Shown piece after piece: positions 1 to 8,629 of a DNA stretch of 64,000 bases. Source of the DNA: Ectothiorhodospiraceae bacterium (GTDB lineage Bacteria > Pseudomonadota > Gammaproteobacteria > HK1); contig JACKNM010000018.1 of NCBI GenBank assembly GCA_024234875.1, forward strand, positions 1-64,000, written 5' to 3'. The notes beneath the pieces were generated by a model that worked only from the letters and a program-made list of their open reading frames with translations, had not been told where the DNA came from and did no database searches. The position numbers were made by a program, and so were the translations under genes. How positions within the stretch are numbered: position 1 is the first letter of the stretch; each line of letters opens with the position of its first letter.

Positions 1-129
1 GGCCTCGCCGCCGGTGCGAGCGCCGCCGAGGTCGGCCGCCGCACCACCCGCAGCGTGGTCCAGGGAATCTTCCTGGTCATCGTCGTCGATGCCGCGTTCT
101 CGGTGGCGTTCTCGATGATGGGGATCTGA
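1..129 (+). CDS. mlaE: MlaE-family ABC permease, C-terminal fragment
   Basis: The window opens inside this gene, and only the last 42 codons plus TGA (127-129) are present. The visible end has a polar stretch (AEVGRRTTRSVVQGIF) followed by a hydrophobic C-terminal helix ending in MMGI, as in the last membrane segment of MlaE/YrbE permeases. These permeases form the inner-membrane channel of MCE lipid transporters. The ATPase gene starts six bases downstream and an MCE protein follows, so the identity rests mainly on operon context. The N-terminal part is outside the window. Confidence 0.75.
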   Translation, partial: GLAAGASAAEVGRRTTRSVVQGIFLVIVVDAAFSVAFSMMGI

Positions 130-135
130 CGACCA

Positions 136-939
136 GTGCCCATCGACGACCACGCCAGCGACGGATCGACGGTGCTCGAGGTGCGCGGCCTGGTCTCGCG
201 CTTCGGCCGCAACGTGGTGCACGAGGACCTCGATCTCGCGGTGCGCAGCGGCGAGATCCTCGGCATCGTCGGCGGCAGCGGCAGCGGCAAGTCGGTGCTG
301 GTGCGCACGCTCGCCCTGCTGCTCGCGCCGCGCGGCGGCGCCCTCACCGTGCTGTCGCAGCCGGTGACCGGCCCCGACGATCCCCAGGCACCGGCACTGC
401 GTCGGCGAATCGGCATGATGTTCCAGGGCGGAGCGCTGTTCAGCGGTCTCGACGTGCTCGCCAACGTGGCGTTTCCGTTGCGCGAGCACACGCGGCTGAG
501 CGCCGGCCTGATCCAGGATCTCGCGCGGCTGAAGCTCGCGCTGGCGGGGCTGCCGGCGCAGGCGGCCAGCCGCCGCCCGTCGGAGCTGAGCGGCGGCATG
601 GTGAAGCGGGCGGCGCTCGCGCGCGCGCTCGCGCTCGACCCCGAGCTGGTCTTCCTCGACGAGCCGACGGCGGGACTCGATCCGGTCACCGCGTCGGCAT
701 TCGACGAGCTGATGCTCGATCTGCGCGAGAGCCTCGGGCTGACGGTGGTGATGGTCACCCACGATCTCGACTCGCTGGTCCGCGTCACCGACCGCATCGC
801 CTTCATCGGCGAGCGACGCGTGCTCGCGATCGGGCCGATCGAGGAGGTGGCGCAGAGCGAGCATCCGCAGGTGCGGAACTACTTCGCGGGCCCGCGGGCC
901 CGCTCGGCGCGGGAGCGTTCCAGATGGAAGGACGGGTGA
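136..939 (+). CDS. MCE/Mla-type ABC transporter ATPase (MlaF-like)
   Basis: ATP-binding subunit that would power inner-membrane lipid transport together with the permease encoded just upstream. Walker A GGSGSGKS is at residues 46-53, the Q-loop FQGG at about 96-99, the ABC signature LSGGM at 151-155 and Walker B LVFLDEP at 171-177, followed by the D-loop and the switch histidine (VMVTHD). The 267-residue length is normal for MlaF. A GTG start at 136 gives a six-base gap from the permease stop. The 3' end overlaps the MCE gene by 16 bases, which suggests translational coupling. The substrate is inferred to be phospholipid, because MlaFED is the best known member, but other MCE systems use similar ATPases. 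Confidence 0.93.
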   Translation: MPIDDHASDGSTVLEVRGLVSRFGRNVVHEDLDLAVRSGEILGIVGGSGSGKSVLVRTLALLLAPRGGALTVLSQPVTGPDDPQAPALRRRIGMMFQGGALFSGLDVLANVAFPLREHTRLSAGLIQDLARLKLALAGLPAQAASRRPSELSGGMVKRAALARALALDPELVFLDEPTAGLDPVTASAFDELMLDLRESLGLTVVMVTHDLDSLVRVTDRIAFIGERRVLAIGPIEEVAQSEHPQVRNYFAGPRARSARERSRWKDG

Positions 940-1868
940 ATCACGCCCTGGTCGGGCTGTTCGTGCTGGTGGTCGGCGCGGCGGTGACCGGGCTCGTGCT
1001 GTGGGTCGCATTCGGCGCCCGGCACGAGCAGACCACGACCTACGCGATCTACCCGAGCGAGTCGGTATCGGGCCTGTCGGTGAAGGCGCCGGTCAAGTTC
1101 AAGGGCGTGGACGTCGGCCGCGTGAGCGCGGTGGAGCTCGCGCCCGGTGAGCCGGCTCGCGCACGCGTGCTGCTCGAGATCCGGGAGCCGTCGCCGGTCC
1201 GCGCCGACACCACCGCGACACTGTCGAGCCAGGGTCTGACCGGCATCGCGTTCGTCGAGCTCGCCGGTGGTAGCCCGAGCACCCCCGCCCCGGTGCCTCG
1301 CGCCGGCGAGAGCTGGCCGGAGATCCCGACCCGACCCTCGCTGCTGGTACGGCTCGACACCGCGGTGAGCGGGATGCTCGGCGAGGTTCGGGCCGCGGCG
1401 GGAGAGCTGCGGGTGGTGGCCGAGCGCCTCGGCATCCTGCTCGACGATCGCAACACCGAGGTCACGCGCGAGATCCTGCTCAACGTGCGCGACCTCTCGG
1501 CCTCGCTGGTCGGTCACGTGCAGGCGCTGGCCGGCGGGGTGGACGGCATCCGGCGGCTCACCGACGACGCGAGTCAAGTCGGCAGCGCGCTCCCGGGGCT
1601 GATGGATCGCGTCGGCGAGTCGCTCGGCGCGCTGGAGCGCACCGCCTCGGCCATCGCCGCCGCCGCCCGAGGGGTCGACCAGCTCGCCACCGCCGCCCGC
1701 ACCGAGCTCGCCGGCGCCGCGCGCGAGGCAGTCCCCGAGGCCACCCGTGCGCTGGGGCAACTGCGTGAGCTGGCGACGCGGCTCAATCGCCTCAGTCAGC
1801 AACTCGAGCGCGACCCGTCGGCGTTGATCCGGGGCCGAGCCGGCCAGCCACGCGGCCCGGGAGAGTGA
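924..1868 (+). CDS. MlaD family (MCE domain) membrane-anchored substrate-binding protein
   Basis: Periplasmic lipid-binding component of an MCE transporter, anchored by one N-terminal membrane helix (about residues 9-28, rich in V, L, A and G). The MCE domain covers about residues 38-115, with the family pattern SVSGLSVKAPVKFKGVDVGRV and a later LSSQGLTGIAFVEL. The remaining C-terminal half is an alanine- and leucine-rich helical, probably coiled-coil, tail. At 314 residues it is longer than E. coli MlaD (183) and closer to the longer MCE proteins that occur with a PqiC-type lipoprotein. It overlaps the ATPase gene by 16 bases, and its TGA overlaps a downstream in-frame GTG. Confidence 0.92.
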   Translation: MEGRVNHALVGLFVLVVGAAVTGLVLWVAFGARHEQTTTYAIYPSESVSGLSVKAPVKFKGVDVGRVSAVELAPGEPARARVLLEIREPSPVRADTTATLSSQGLTGIAFVELAGGSPSTPAPVPRAGESWPEIPTRPSLLVRLDTAVSGMLGEVRAAAGELRVVAERLGILLDDRNTEVTREILLNVRDLSASLVGHVQALAGGVDGIRRLTDDASQVGSALPGLMDRVGESLGALERTASAIAAAARGVDQLATAARTELAGAAREAVPEATRALGQLRELATRLNRLSQQLERDPSALIRGRAGQPRGPGE

Positions 1869-1903
1869 GCACGCGACCGGTGACGACGACAGGAGGATGG
1901 ACG

Positions 1904-2575
1904 ATGACGACCCACGGCACGGAGCGCGCCCACGGCCGCTTCTCGGGCATGGTGCGTGCACTGGCATTGGCGGTCGCGATCGCCGGCACGCAGACCGGCT
2001 GCACCCTGCTGCCCGAGCCCGACGACGCGGCCACGGTGCGCACCTACACCCTGGAGCCGACGCTGCCGGCACCGGGCGCGACCGCGCGATCGGAGACCGT
2101 GCTGCTGCTCGCACCGGTGCGTGCGGGGCCGGGCTACGCCACGCCGCGGATGGCCTATACCGAGACGCCGTCGGAGCTCGCCTACTTCGCCACCAACGAG
2201 TGGGTCGACGAGCCGGCGAAGCTCGTCGAGGCGGCGGTGCTCCAGGCGCTGGACCGGGGCGGCTCGTTCCGGGCGGTGGTGAGCGGTCCTGGGGCGCCGC
2301 TCGCCGACGTCGCGCTCGACATCGAGCTCGTGGTCCTGCGCCAGGAGTTCGGCTCGGGAGGCACGCCGGGGGGCTCCCGGGGAGGCTCGATGGTGCGGCT
2401 GGGTCTACGCGCGGTGGCAACCGATGTCGCCAGTGCGCGCGTCATCGCGGCGCGCCGGTTCGAGGTGACGGAGCCCGCACCCAGCGCCGACCCCGCGGGT
2501 GGCGTGGTCGCCGCCACCCGCGCGTTGACCCGAGTGCTGCCCGACATCGTCTCCTTCGCCGCTGCCGCGCGCTGA
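1904..2575 (+). CDS. ABC-type transport auxiliary lipoprotein (PqiC/ABC_trans_aux-like)
   Basis: Predicted outer-membrane lipoprotein partner of the upstream MCE transporter. After a basic N-terminus comes a hydrophobic stretch ending in a cysteine (TQTGC); the lipobox is weak because glutamine sits at -3. The mature part begins with an LEPTLPAPG-type segment and contains FATNEWVDEPAKLVEAAVLQAL, matching the family pattern in which a YAWxxxP-like motif precedes the helix. I chose the ATG at 1904 because a perfect AGGAGG (1891-1896) lies seven bases before it. An in-frame GTG at 1865 overlaps the MCE stop and would add 13 residues. The family assignment comes from architecture and operon position. 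Confidence 0.8.
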   Translation: MTTHGTERAHGRFSGMVRALALAVAIAGTQTGCTLLPEPDDAATVRTYTLEPTLPAPGATARSETVLLLAPVRAGPGYATPRMAYTETPSELAYFATNEWVDEPAKLVEAAVLQALDRGGSFRAVVSGPGAPLADVALDIELVVLRQEFGSGGTPGGSRGGSMVRLGLRAVATDVASARVIAARRFEVTEPAPSADPAGGVVAATRALTRVLPDIVSFAAAAR

Positions 2576-2628
2576 GAGCGCAACGGCAACCCGCGGGGCG
2601 TGCCCGGTCCGGTACGCGCCCGCTCCGA

Positions 2629-2664
2629 GGGGGCCAGGCACCGCCCGCGGCGGAGCCCGTCCCC
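2629..2664. repeat. Interspersed imperfect palindrome, copy 1
   Basis: Arms of the type GGCACCGCC and GGCGGAGCC, with a GTCCCC end, form a strong potential hairpin. It lies between the convergent auxiliary-lipoprotein and glycine-zipper genes. Similar elements occur at 29950-29984, 29996-30028 and 44992-45027. Confidence 0.7.
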
Positions 2665-2670
2665 GGCGGG

Positions 2671-3141
2671 TCAGCTCACGATCTTCCAGCTGCCGTCGTC
2701 CTGGCGACAGGCGGTGCCGTAGCCCTGCTCGGTGCGCCCACCGACGTCGATCGTCTGCGTGAACTCCCGGCAATAGGTGCCATCGGTCTGCTGGTACGTG
2801 CGCGTCGGGGTGACCGACCCGTAATGCCCCGTGTCGGGGTTGTTCCAGGTCGACGACGTGCCGGTCGGCGCGCTCTCGAAGGCCGAGTTGGCGGCCTGGG
2901 CGTGCTTCATGCGGTCGACGTCGTCCATCGTCCGGCCGACCTCGGAGCCGATCAGCGCTCCGGCCAGCACCCCCAGCGCGGTGGCCGCCAGCTTGCCGCT
3001 ACCGGACCCGACCTGTGAGCCGAGCAGTCCACCACCGGCGGCGCCGAGCAGGCCACCCATCGTCTCGTTCGCCCCTCGCGACTGGCACCCGGCCAGCGCG
3101 ACCGCGGCGACCAGCGTCGCCGCAATTGCGATGCGTCCCAT
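2671..3141 (-). CDS. Glycine-zipper lipoprotein, 17-kDa surface antigen type
   Basis: Small predicted outer-membrane lipoprotein of 156 residues. The signal peptide ends in a good lipobox (LAGC, Cys19). A glycine zipper runs over about residues 28-70 (MGGLLGAAGGGLLGSQVG and ALGVLAGALIGSEVG), forming two amphipathic membrane-associated helices. The C-terminal half contains the conserved-type segment TYCREFTQTI...GTACRQDDGSWKIVS, typical of the rickettsial 17-kDa antigen family. The start at 3141 is supported by GAGGGA upstream and the signal peptide directly after it; longer in-frame starts would place 27 polar residues before the signal. It is convergent with the Mla-type operon. The exact cellular role is unknown, but such proteins are generally linked to envelope integrity. 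Confidence 0.88.
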   Translation of the reverse strand: MGRIAIAATLVAAVALAGCQSRGANETMGGLLGAAGGGLLGSQVGSGSGKLAATALGVLAGALIGSEVGRTMDDVDRMKHAQAANSAFESAPTGTSSTWNNPDTGHYGSVTPTRTYQQTDGTYCREFTQTIDVGGRTEQGYGTACRQDDGSWKIVS

Positions 3142-3401
3142 CGTCGTCCCTCGTCGTAAAACCCTTGTTTCGTACCGTCGGTCGGGCCTTTCCGCGCCGG
3201 CATTGCCGGCGGCCGTCACCACGCCGCCTCAGGTGCTCAACGTGCGCCCAGGGGCGATATTCCCGCGACACCCGAGGCCGCGATGCGGCCTGAAGATACC
3301 TCCCTCCCGTGCCTCATTGGACCACCGCGCTCGGCGATAGTGCCCTGAACCAGATCACGAACCCCCTTCGCCGGCGCGCGTGAGCTGCCGGCGGTCGCGC
3401 G
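3142..3401. other. Intergenic region upstream of the glycine-zipper lipoprotein
   Basis: No gene is seen here. The stretch should hold the promoter and 5' UTR of the lipoprotein gene (minus strand), but I find no convincing -35/-10 pair. A perfect 7-bp hairpin AGGCCGC-GAT-GCGGCCT is at 3275-3291, and a GCCGGC-AAT-GCCGGC repeat is near 3200. The groEL terminator borders it on the right. Confidence 0.5.
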
Positions 3402-3432
3402 AAAAAAAGCCGCGCCGGAGCTCGGCGCGGCT
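3402..3432 (-). terminator. Rho-independent terminator of groESL
   Basis: Read on the minus strand, a perfect 9-bp stem AGCCGCGCC / GGCGCGGCT (3424-3432 with 3408-3416) and a 7-base loop run straight into seven T residues (3402-3408). It lies about 50 bases past the groEL stop. It is the clearest intrinsic terminator in the window. Confidence 0.95.
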
Positions 3433-3483
3433 ACAGACGAACCGAGTGCCGCGGCGCCCGGAGACCCGGGCGCCGCGGCGGGC

Positions 3484-5118
<1,635 letters not shown>

Positions 5119-5179
5119 GGAACTCAGCTCCTCACGGAATCGATTCGAGTTTGAAGTGAGATTGCGGAGCGCGGCCGGC

Positions 5180-5491
5180 TCAGGCCTCGATCACCGCCAT
5201 GATGTCGTCCTCGCGCATCACGAGGAGCTCGTCACCCGCCACCTTCACCTCGGTGCCGGAGTACTTGCCGAACAGGACCCGGTCACCGACCTTGACGTCG
5301 AGCTTGCGGACCTCGCCGTTGTCGAGGACCTTGCCGTTGCCCACCGCGACCACCTTGCCGCGAATCGGCTTCTCCTGGGCGGTGTCGGGGATCACGATCC
5401 CACCCGCCGAGGTCCGCTCCTCCTCCTCGCGCGCCACCACGATGCGATCGTGGAGCGGACGGATGCTCAGCTTCGAAGACTTCTTGCTCAT
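5180..5491 (-). CDS. groES: Co-chaperonin GroES
   Basis: The 10-kDa co-chaperonin caps the GroEL cavity. The 103-residue protein has the family opening IRPLHDRIVVAREEEERTSAGGI, which includes the mobile loop that binds GroEL, and the conserved DRVLFGKYSGTEVK and LLVMREDDIMAV near the end. It carries about seven extra N-terminal residues (MSKKSSKL) compared with the usual 95-97-residue protein. It is first in the groESL operon; its 5' UTR would be about 100 bases if transcription starts from the sigma-32 promoter at 5602-5627. Confidence 0.98.
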   Translation of the reverse strand: MSKKSSKLSIRPLHDRIVVAREEEERTSAGGIVIPDTAQEKPIRGKVVAVGNGKVLDNGEVRKLDVKVGDRVLFGKYSGTEVKVAGDELLVMREDDIMAVIEA

Positions 5492-5601
5492 GTCACCCCT
5501 CTACAGGTTCGATTGATCTCGATGGGCCGGTGCGGGCAACGGCCCCACGCCGTTCCCTCGCGATGGCGCGGCCGCGTGCGCCAGCCCACCCGCGCGCGAT
5601 G

Positions 5602-5627
5602 ATGGGGACGCCGCCGGCGGTTTCAAG
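5602..5627 (-). promoter_or_regulatory. Sigma-32 (heat-shock) promoter for groESL
   Basis: On the minus strand the sequence reads CCCCTTGAAA (the -35 core CTTGAA is 5627-5622), then a 14-base spacer, then CCCCATCA (the -10 core CCCCAT is 5607-5602). This matches the RpoH consensus CTTGAA-N13-15-CCCCATNT almost perfectly. The rpoH gene lies 2 kb away. No CIRCE operator (HrcA site) is visible before groES, so positive control by RpoH is the likely mode. Confidence 0.9.
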
Positions 5628-5643
5628 GGGGGCGGCCCGGGCC

Positions 5644-5672
5644 TTGAACACACCCCTCCCGCGGGGTATAGC
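5644..5672 (+). promoter_or_regulatory. Candidate sigma-70 promoter for hdfR
   Basis: TTGAAC (5644-5649), a 17-base spacer and TATAGC (5667-5672) point toward hdfR, whose start is about 85 bases downstream. It sits back to back with the groESL heat-shock promoter. Confidence 0.55.
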
Positions 5673-5759
5673 TACCGGCCGCGCGGGGCGCCCGGTGCAG
5701 GGTTTCTCTCACTGGCCGCGCGCGGGGCACATCCGCACAGGCGATCGCATCGGGGACCG

Positions 5760-6635
5760 ATGGACACCGAGCTGCTGCGCACGTTCGTCGAGGTCAACCG
5801 CACGCGCCATTTCGGCAAGGCGGCGGCCAACCTCTATCTCACCCAATCGGCGGTCAGCGCCCGCATCCGGCTGCTCGAGCAGGTCGTCGGCGTGCCGGTG
5901 TTCACCCGCACGCGCAACGACATCCGCCTCACGCCGGCGGGCACCAAGCTGCTGCGCTACGCCGAGACCATCCTCACCGCCTGGAACCGCGCCCGGCAGG
6001 AGATCGCGGTCGCCGGCGAGGAGCGCTCGGCGCTCAATGTCGGCGCCGCGCCGGACATGTGGGACATCCTGCTCGGTGAGTGGTTGGTCGCGCTGGCGCG
6101 CGAGCGGCCGGACCTCGCGGTCAACGCCGAGGCGCTCGATACCGACGCCCAGCTCCGCCGCCTGAACGACGGCACCCTCGAGCTCGCCTTCATGCTCGAG
6201 TCCCCGGAGAGCAGTGGGCTCGAGGTCGAGGAGATCCGTCGGCTCCAGTTCGAGCTGGTGTCCACCGCGCCGGAGGCGAGTGCCGCCCAGGCGCTGCGCG
6301 AGGGCTACGTGTTCGTGAACTGGGGCCCCTGGTTCGGGGTCACCCACGCGCGGCACTTCCCCGATCTGCCGCCGCCTGCGGTGCGCCTCGGGCTCGGTCG
6401 ACTGGCGTGCGAGCTGCTGCTGGCGCGCGGCGGCGCGGCGTATCTGCCGCAGCAGATGACAGCGCCGCTGGTGGCCCGTGGTCGGCTACACGTGGTGGTC
6501 GACGCGCCGACCTTCGAGCGCACCGCGTTCGGGGTGTTCCCGAGCGCGAGCGCCAACCGACACACCATCGGCGACGCCCTGGAGATGCTCGGCCACGGCG
6601 GCCCGGCACGCACGGAGCGCGCGGGCTCGGCCTGA
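5760..6635 (+). CDS. hdfR: LysR-type transcriptional regulator, HdfR family
   Basis: A 291-residue DNA-binding regulator. The N-terminal winged helix-turn-helix (about residues 1-60) reads MDTELLRTFVEVNRTRHFGK, then AAANLYLTQSAVSARI and TRTRNDIRLTPAG, very close to the HdfR family first described in E. coli as a repressor of the flagellar master operon. The C-terminal co-inducer-binding domain (about 90-290) is of usual length but more divergent. No flagellar gene is in this window, so the target here is unknown. The gene diverges from groESL across a 268-base region holding both promoters. Confidence 0.85.
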   Translation: MDTELLRTFVEVNRTRHFGKAAANLYLTQSAVSARIRLLEQVVGVPVFTRTRNDIRLTPAGTKLLRYAETILTAWNRARQEIAVAGEERSALNVGAAPDMWDILLGEWLVALARERPDLAVNAEALDTDAQLRRLNDGTLELAFMLESPESSGLEVEEIRRLQFELVSTAPEASAAQALREGYVFVNWGPWFGVTHARHFPDLPPPAVRLGLGRLACELLLARGGAAYLPQQMTAPLVARGRLHVVVDAPTFERTAFGVFPSASANRHTIGDALEMLGHGGPARTERAGSA

Positions 6636-6744
6636 GCACGCCCCACACCCGCCGGCGCCAGGGGATGGCGCGACCCTGGCTGAGTCGCACGGTGTCTCAC
6701 GCCCCCCGCCTCCCGGGCGGGCGCAGTCGAGGGCGGTGGCGCGG

Positions 6745-7011
6745 TCAGAAGGCCTCGCGCTCTCCGCGACGCCGTGGCCTGGCGGCGCGTCGGGCGCGCC
6801 GACCGGGATCATCGTCGACCTCGAGGTCGGTATCGATGTTCTCGCGCAGCCGCCGATCGTCGAAGTAGCGCTCGAGCGACCGCCGGGCGCGGCCGGCGCG
6901 CCATAGCCGATTGTGCTCGCGCGCCGACTCGTCGTCGTAGCCGAAGCCGCCGTCGTCGACCTGATCGTCGTCGTCGTGCAGGTCGTCGACCCGCGCCTTG
7001 CCGTTGCTCAT
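6745..7011 (-). CDS. Small acidic/arginine-rich protein (PA3496-like?)
   Basis: An 88-residue protein with no signal peptide or membrane helix. The N-terminal third is rich in aspartate (DDLHDDDDQVDDGGFGYDD). The centre is a basic amphipathic segment (RRSLERYFDDRRLRENID) and the tail is very arginine-rich. The central RR-LE-Y-DDRRLREN pattern recalls the PA3496-type family of short proteins linked by annotation to envelope integrity, but the match is from memory and short. It follows the 84-residue gene at 7014-7268 with a two-base gap, so the two are probably co-transcribed. Confidence 0.6.
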   Translation of the reverse strand: MSNGKARVDDLHDDDDQVDDGGFGYDDESAREHNRLWRAGRARRSLERYFDDRRLRENIDTDLEVDDDPGRRARRAARPRRRGEREAF

Positions 7012-7013
7012 CG

Positions 7014-7268
7014 CTACTCGTCTCCGTTGTCCGGCGCCACTGCCAGCCAGACCCGCCCGTCCTCGGCCCGCGCCACGATCGCCGGCAGGCGCTCGCGCCC
7101 GACCGCCTCGAACTCGACCTCGACCACCATGTTCGCCAGCAGCCCGAGGTCGCCGGTGACCAGCACCAGGTGCGGCTCCCGCGCGTCGGGGTCGCAGACC
7201 CGTGCCACGGCACGGCCCTCGTAGTACACGACCACCGCTCGCCGCGGGTTCGCCGCTCCGCCTCCCAT
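7014..7268 (-). CDS. Hypothetical protein, 84 residues
   Basis: Family not recognised. A short, probably beta-rich soluble protein with RRAVVVYYEGRAVARV, then LVLVTGDLGLLANMVVEVEFE and VGRERLPAIVARAEDGRVWL, suggesting alternating strands. The layout vaguely resembles a small PilZ-like barrel, but the RxxxR and DxSxxG motifs of PilZ are absent, so I do not assign it. It overlaps nothing and precedes the acidic 88-residue gene by two bases. It is transcribed divergently from rpoH across a 314-base gap. Confidence 0.55.
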   Translation of the reverse strand: MGGGAANPRRAVVVYYEGRAVARVCDPDAREPHLVLVTGDLGLLANMVVEVEFEAVGRERLPAIVARAEDGRVWLAVAPDNGDE

Positions 7269-7582
7269 ACGCCTCCCGTGCTGCCCACATCCGGCAGGGA
7301 CATCGGGGTAAGTCGAGGCGCAGCGGCGAGATTAAAGCCGCTCGCGCCGCGGCCCACGACGAAGATTTTTCATCGTCACGAGCGCCCTCGTTAATCGATA
7401 TCCAGGCACGTCGTCGATGAACGTCGATTCGCCATCGTTGACGCGAACCTGCACCGGCGGTGCTCGGTGAGCACCAAATGATTTCGCTTTATCTGGGCGA
7501 CACGCGGTCGTTCAATCACGCCGTCGGTCGTGCCGGCCGACCCGTGTTGGCGAGCGGTCACTCGCCGCTCTCGGAGTGGACG
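7269..7582. other. Divergent intergenic region upstream of rpoH
   Basis: No gene of its own is seen, although the rpoH frame stays open back to 7460. It has two hairpins: GACGAAGA-TTTT-TCATCGTC at about 7350-7372 (one mismatch) and a perfect 7-bp stem GGTGCTC-GGT-GAGCACC at 7459-7475. The second would lie in the rpoH leader RNA if transcription starts upstream. The region is locally AT-richer than its surroundings. A TTGACG at 7438-7443 lacks a good -10 partner. I do not see a clear sigma-32 or sigma-E promoter. Confidence 0.5.
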
Positions 7583-8446
7583 ATGGCGACGAAGATCACG
7601 GGGCTCGAGCGCTGGAGCTCCGCGGGTAGTCTCGAGCAGTACCTGGCCCTGGCCAGCACCATGCCGGTCCTCGACGCAGACGAGGAGCGCGCGCTGGCGA
7701 CACGCATGCACGCCGAGCGCGACCGCCACGCGGCCGAGCGTCTGGTGCTCTCCCACCTGCGCCTCGTCATCAGGATCGCGCGGGGTTACGACGGCTATGG
7801 TCTCGCGCTGGCGGACGTGGTCCAGGAAGGGACGATCGGCCTGATGCGGGCGGTACGTCGCTTCGACCCCGCCCGCGGCGTGCGGCTCGCCGCGTTCGCG
7901 GTCCACTTCGTTCGCGCGCAGATCCACGAGTTCGTGCTCCGCAACTGGCGCGTGGTGCGCGTGGCCACCACCAAGGCGCAACGCAAGCTGTTCTTCAATC
8001 TGCGGGGCGCGAAGCGCCGCGTCGGTTGGCTCAGTCCGAGCGAGACCGAGTCCGTGGCCTCCGCGCTCGGCGTCAGCGCCGGTGACGTCACGGAGATGGA
8101 GTCGCGCCTGTTCGGGCAAGATCTCGCCCTCGACCTCCCCGACGCGGACGACGGCGAGCTCGAGCCGGGCGTCTACGCCGGCCAGCTCCGTGACCCTGGT
8201 CCGGACCCCGAGGACGCGACGGCGCAGGCGGAGCTGCGCTCGGCCTACGAGCGCGCCATCGCCGAGGAGATGGCGCGGCTCGACCCCCGTAGCCGTGACA
8301 TCGTCCGCCGGCGGTGGCTCGACGACGACCGCCTGACTCTGGAGGCGCTCGCCGAGCAGTACGGGGTGTCGAAGGAGCGAGTTCGCCAGATCGAGGCCCG
8401 CGCCCTCGCCCGGCTGCGCGGCGCGATCGCACCCCTGGCGGCCTGA
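7583..8446 (+). CDS. rpoH: RNA polymerase sigma-32 (heat-shock) factor RpoH
   Basis: Sigma factor that directs RNA polymerase to heat-shock promoters. The diagnostic RpoH box is present as KAQRKLFFNLRG around residue 133. Region 2 carries the core-binding segment LADVVQEGTIGLMRAVRRFDP, and region 4 ends with a helix-turn-helix, LEALAEQYGVSKERVRQIEARAL. I chose the ATG at 7583, which has GGAG eight bases upstream and gives 287 residues, matching E. coli RpoH (284). The frame is open for 41 codons further upstream, but that part resembles no family member. Its likely target, the groESL promoter at 5602-5627, is 2 kb away. Confidence 0.96.
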   Translation: MATKITGLERWSSAGSLEQYLALASTMPVLDADEERALATRMHAERDRHAAERLVLSHLRLVIRIARGYDGYGLALADVVQEGTIGLMRAVRRFDPARGVRLAAFAVHFVRAQIHEFVLRNWRVVRVATTKAQRKLFFNLRGAKRRVGWLSPSETESVASALGVSAGDVTEMESRLFGQDLALDLPDADDGELEPGVYAGQLRDPGPDPEDATAQAELRSAYERAIAEEMARLDPRSRDIVRRRWLDDDRLTLEALAEQYGVSKERVRQIEARALARLRGAIAPLAA

Positions 8447-8629
8447 TCGAGGCACGACGACCCACGCCTGCCTCCGACCCGGGGGCGGGCGCGGACCGAC
8501 CGAGACCTGGCGCCCCCGCCCGGCCACCCCTGGCGAGGCGGTGTCGGGCTCAGCCTTCGCGTGAACCATCCGCCCCCTCTCCGCCGGCCCATCCCGGGCA
8601 TAATGGGCGCGTTTCCCGGTGGGCTACGG

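Noticed and set aside
5492..5759. CIRCE/HrcA operator before groES
   Set aside because: No TTAGCACTC-N9-GAGTGCTAA inverted repeat on either strand; the heat-shock promoter explains control instead.
6705..6721. CCCGCC-TCCCG-GGCGGG hairpin between hdfR and the acidic-protein gene as a terminator
   Set aside because: Six-bp stem with no T-tract on either strand; too weak to call.
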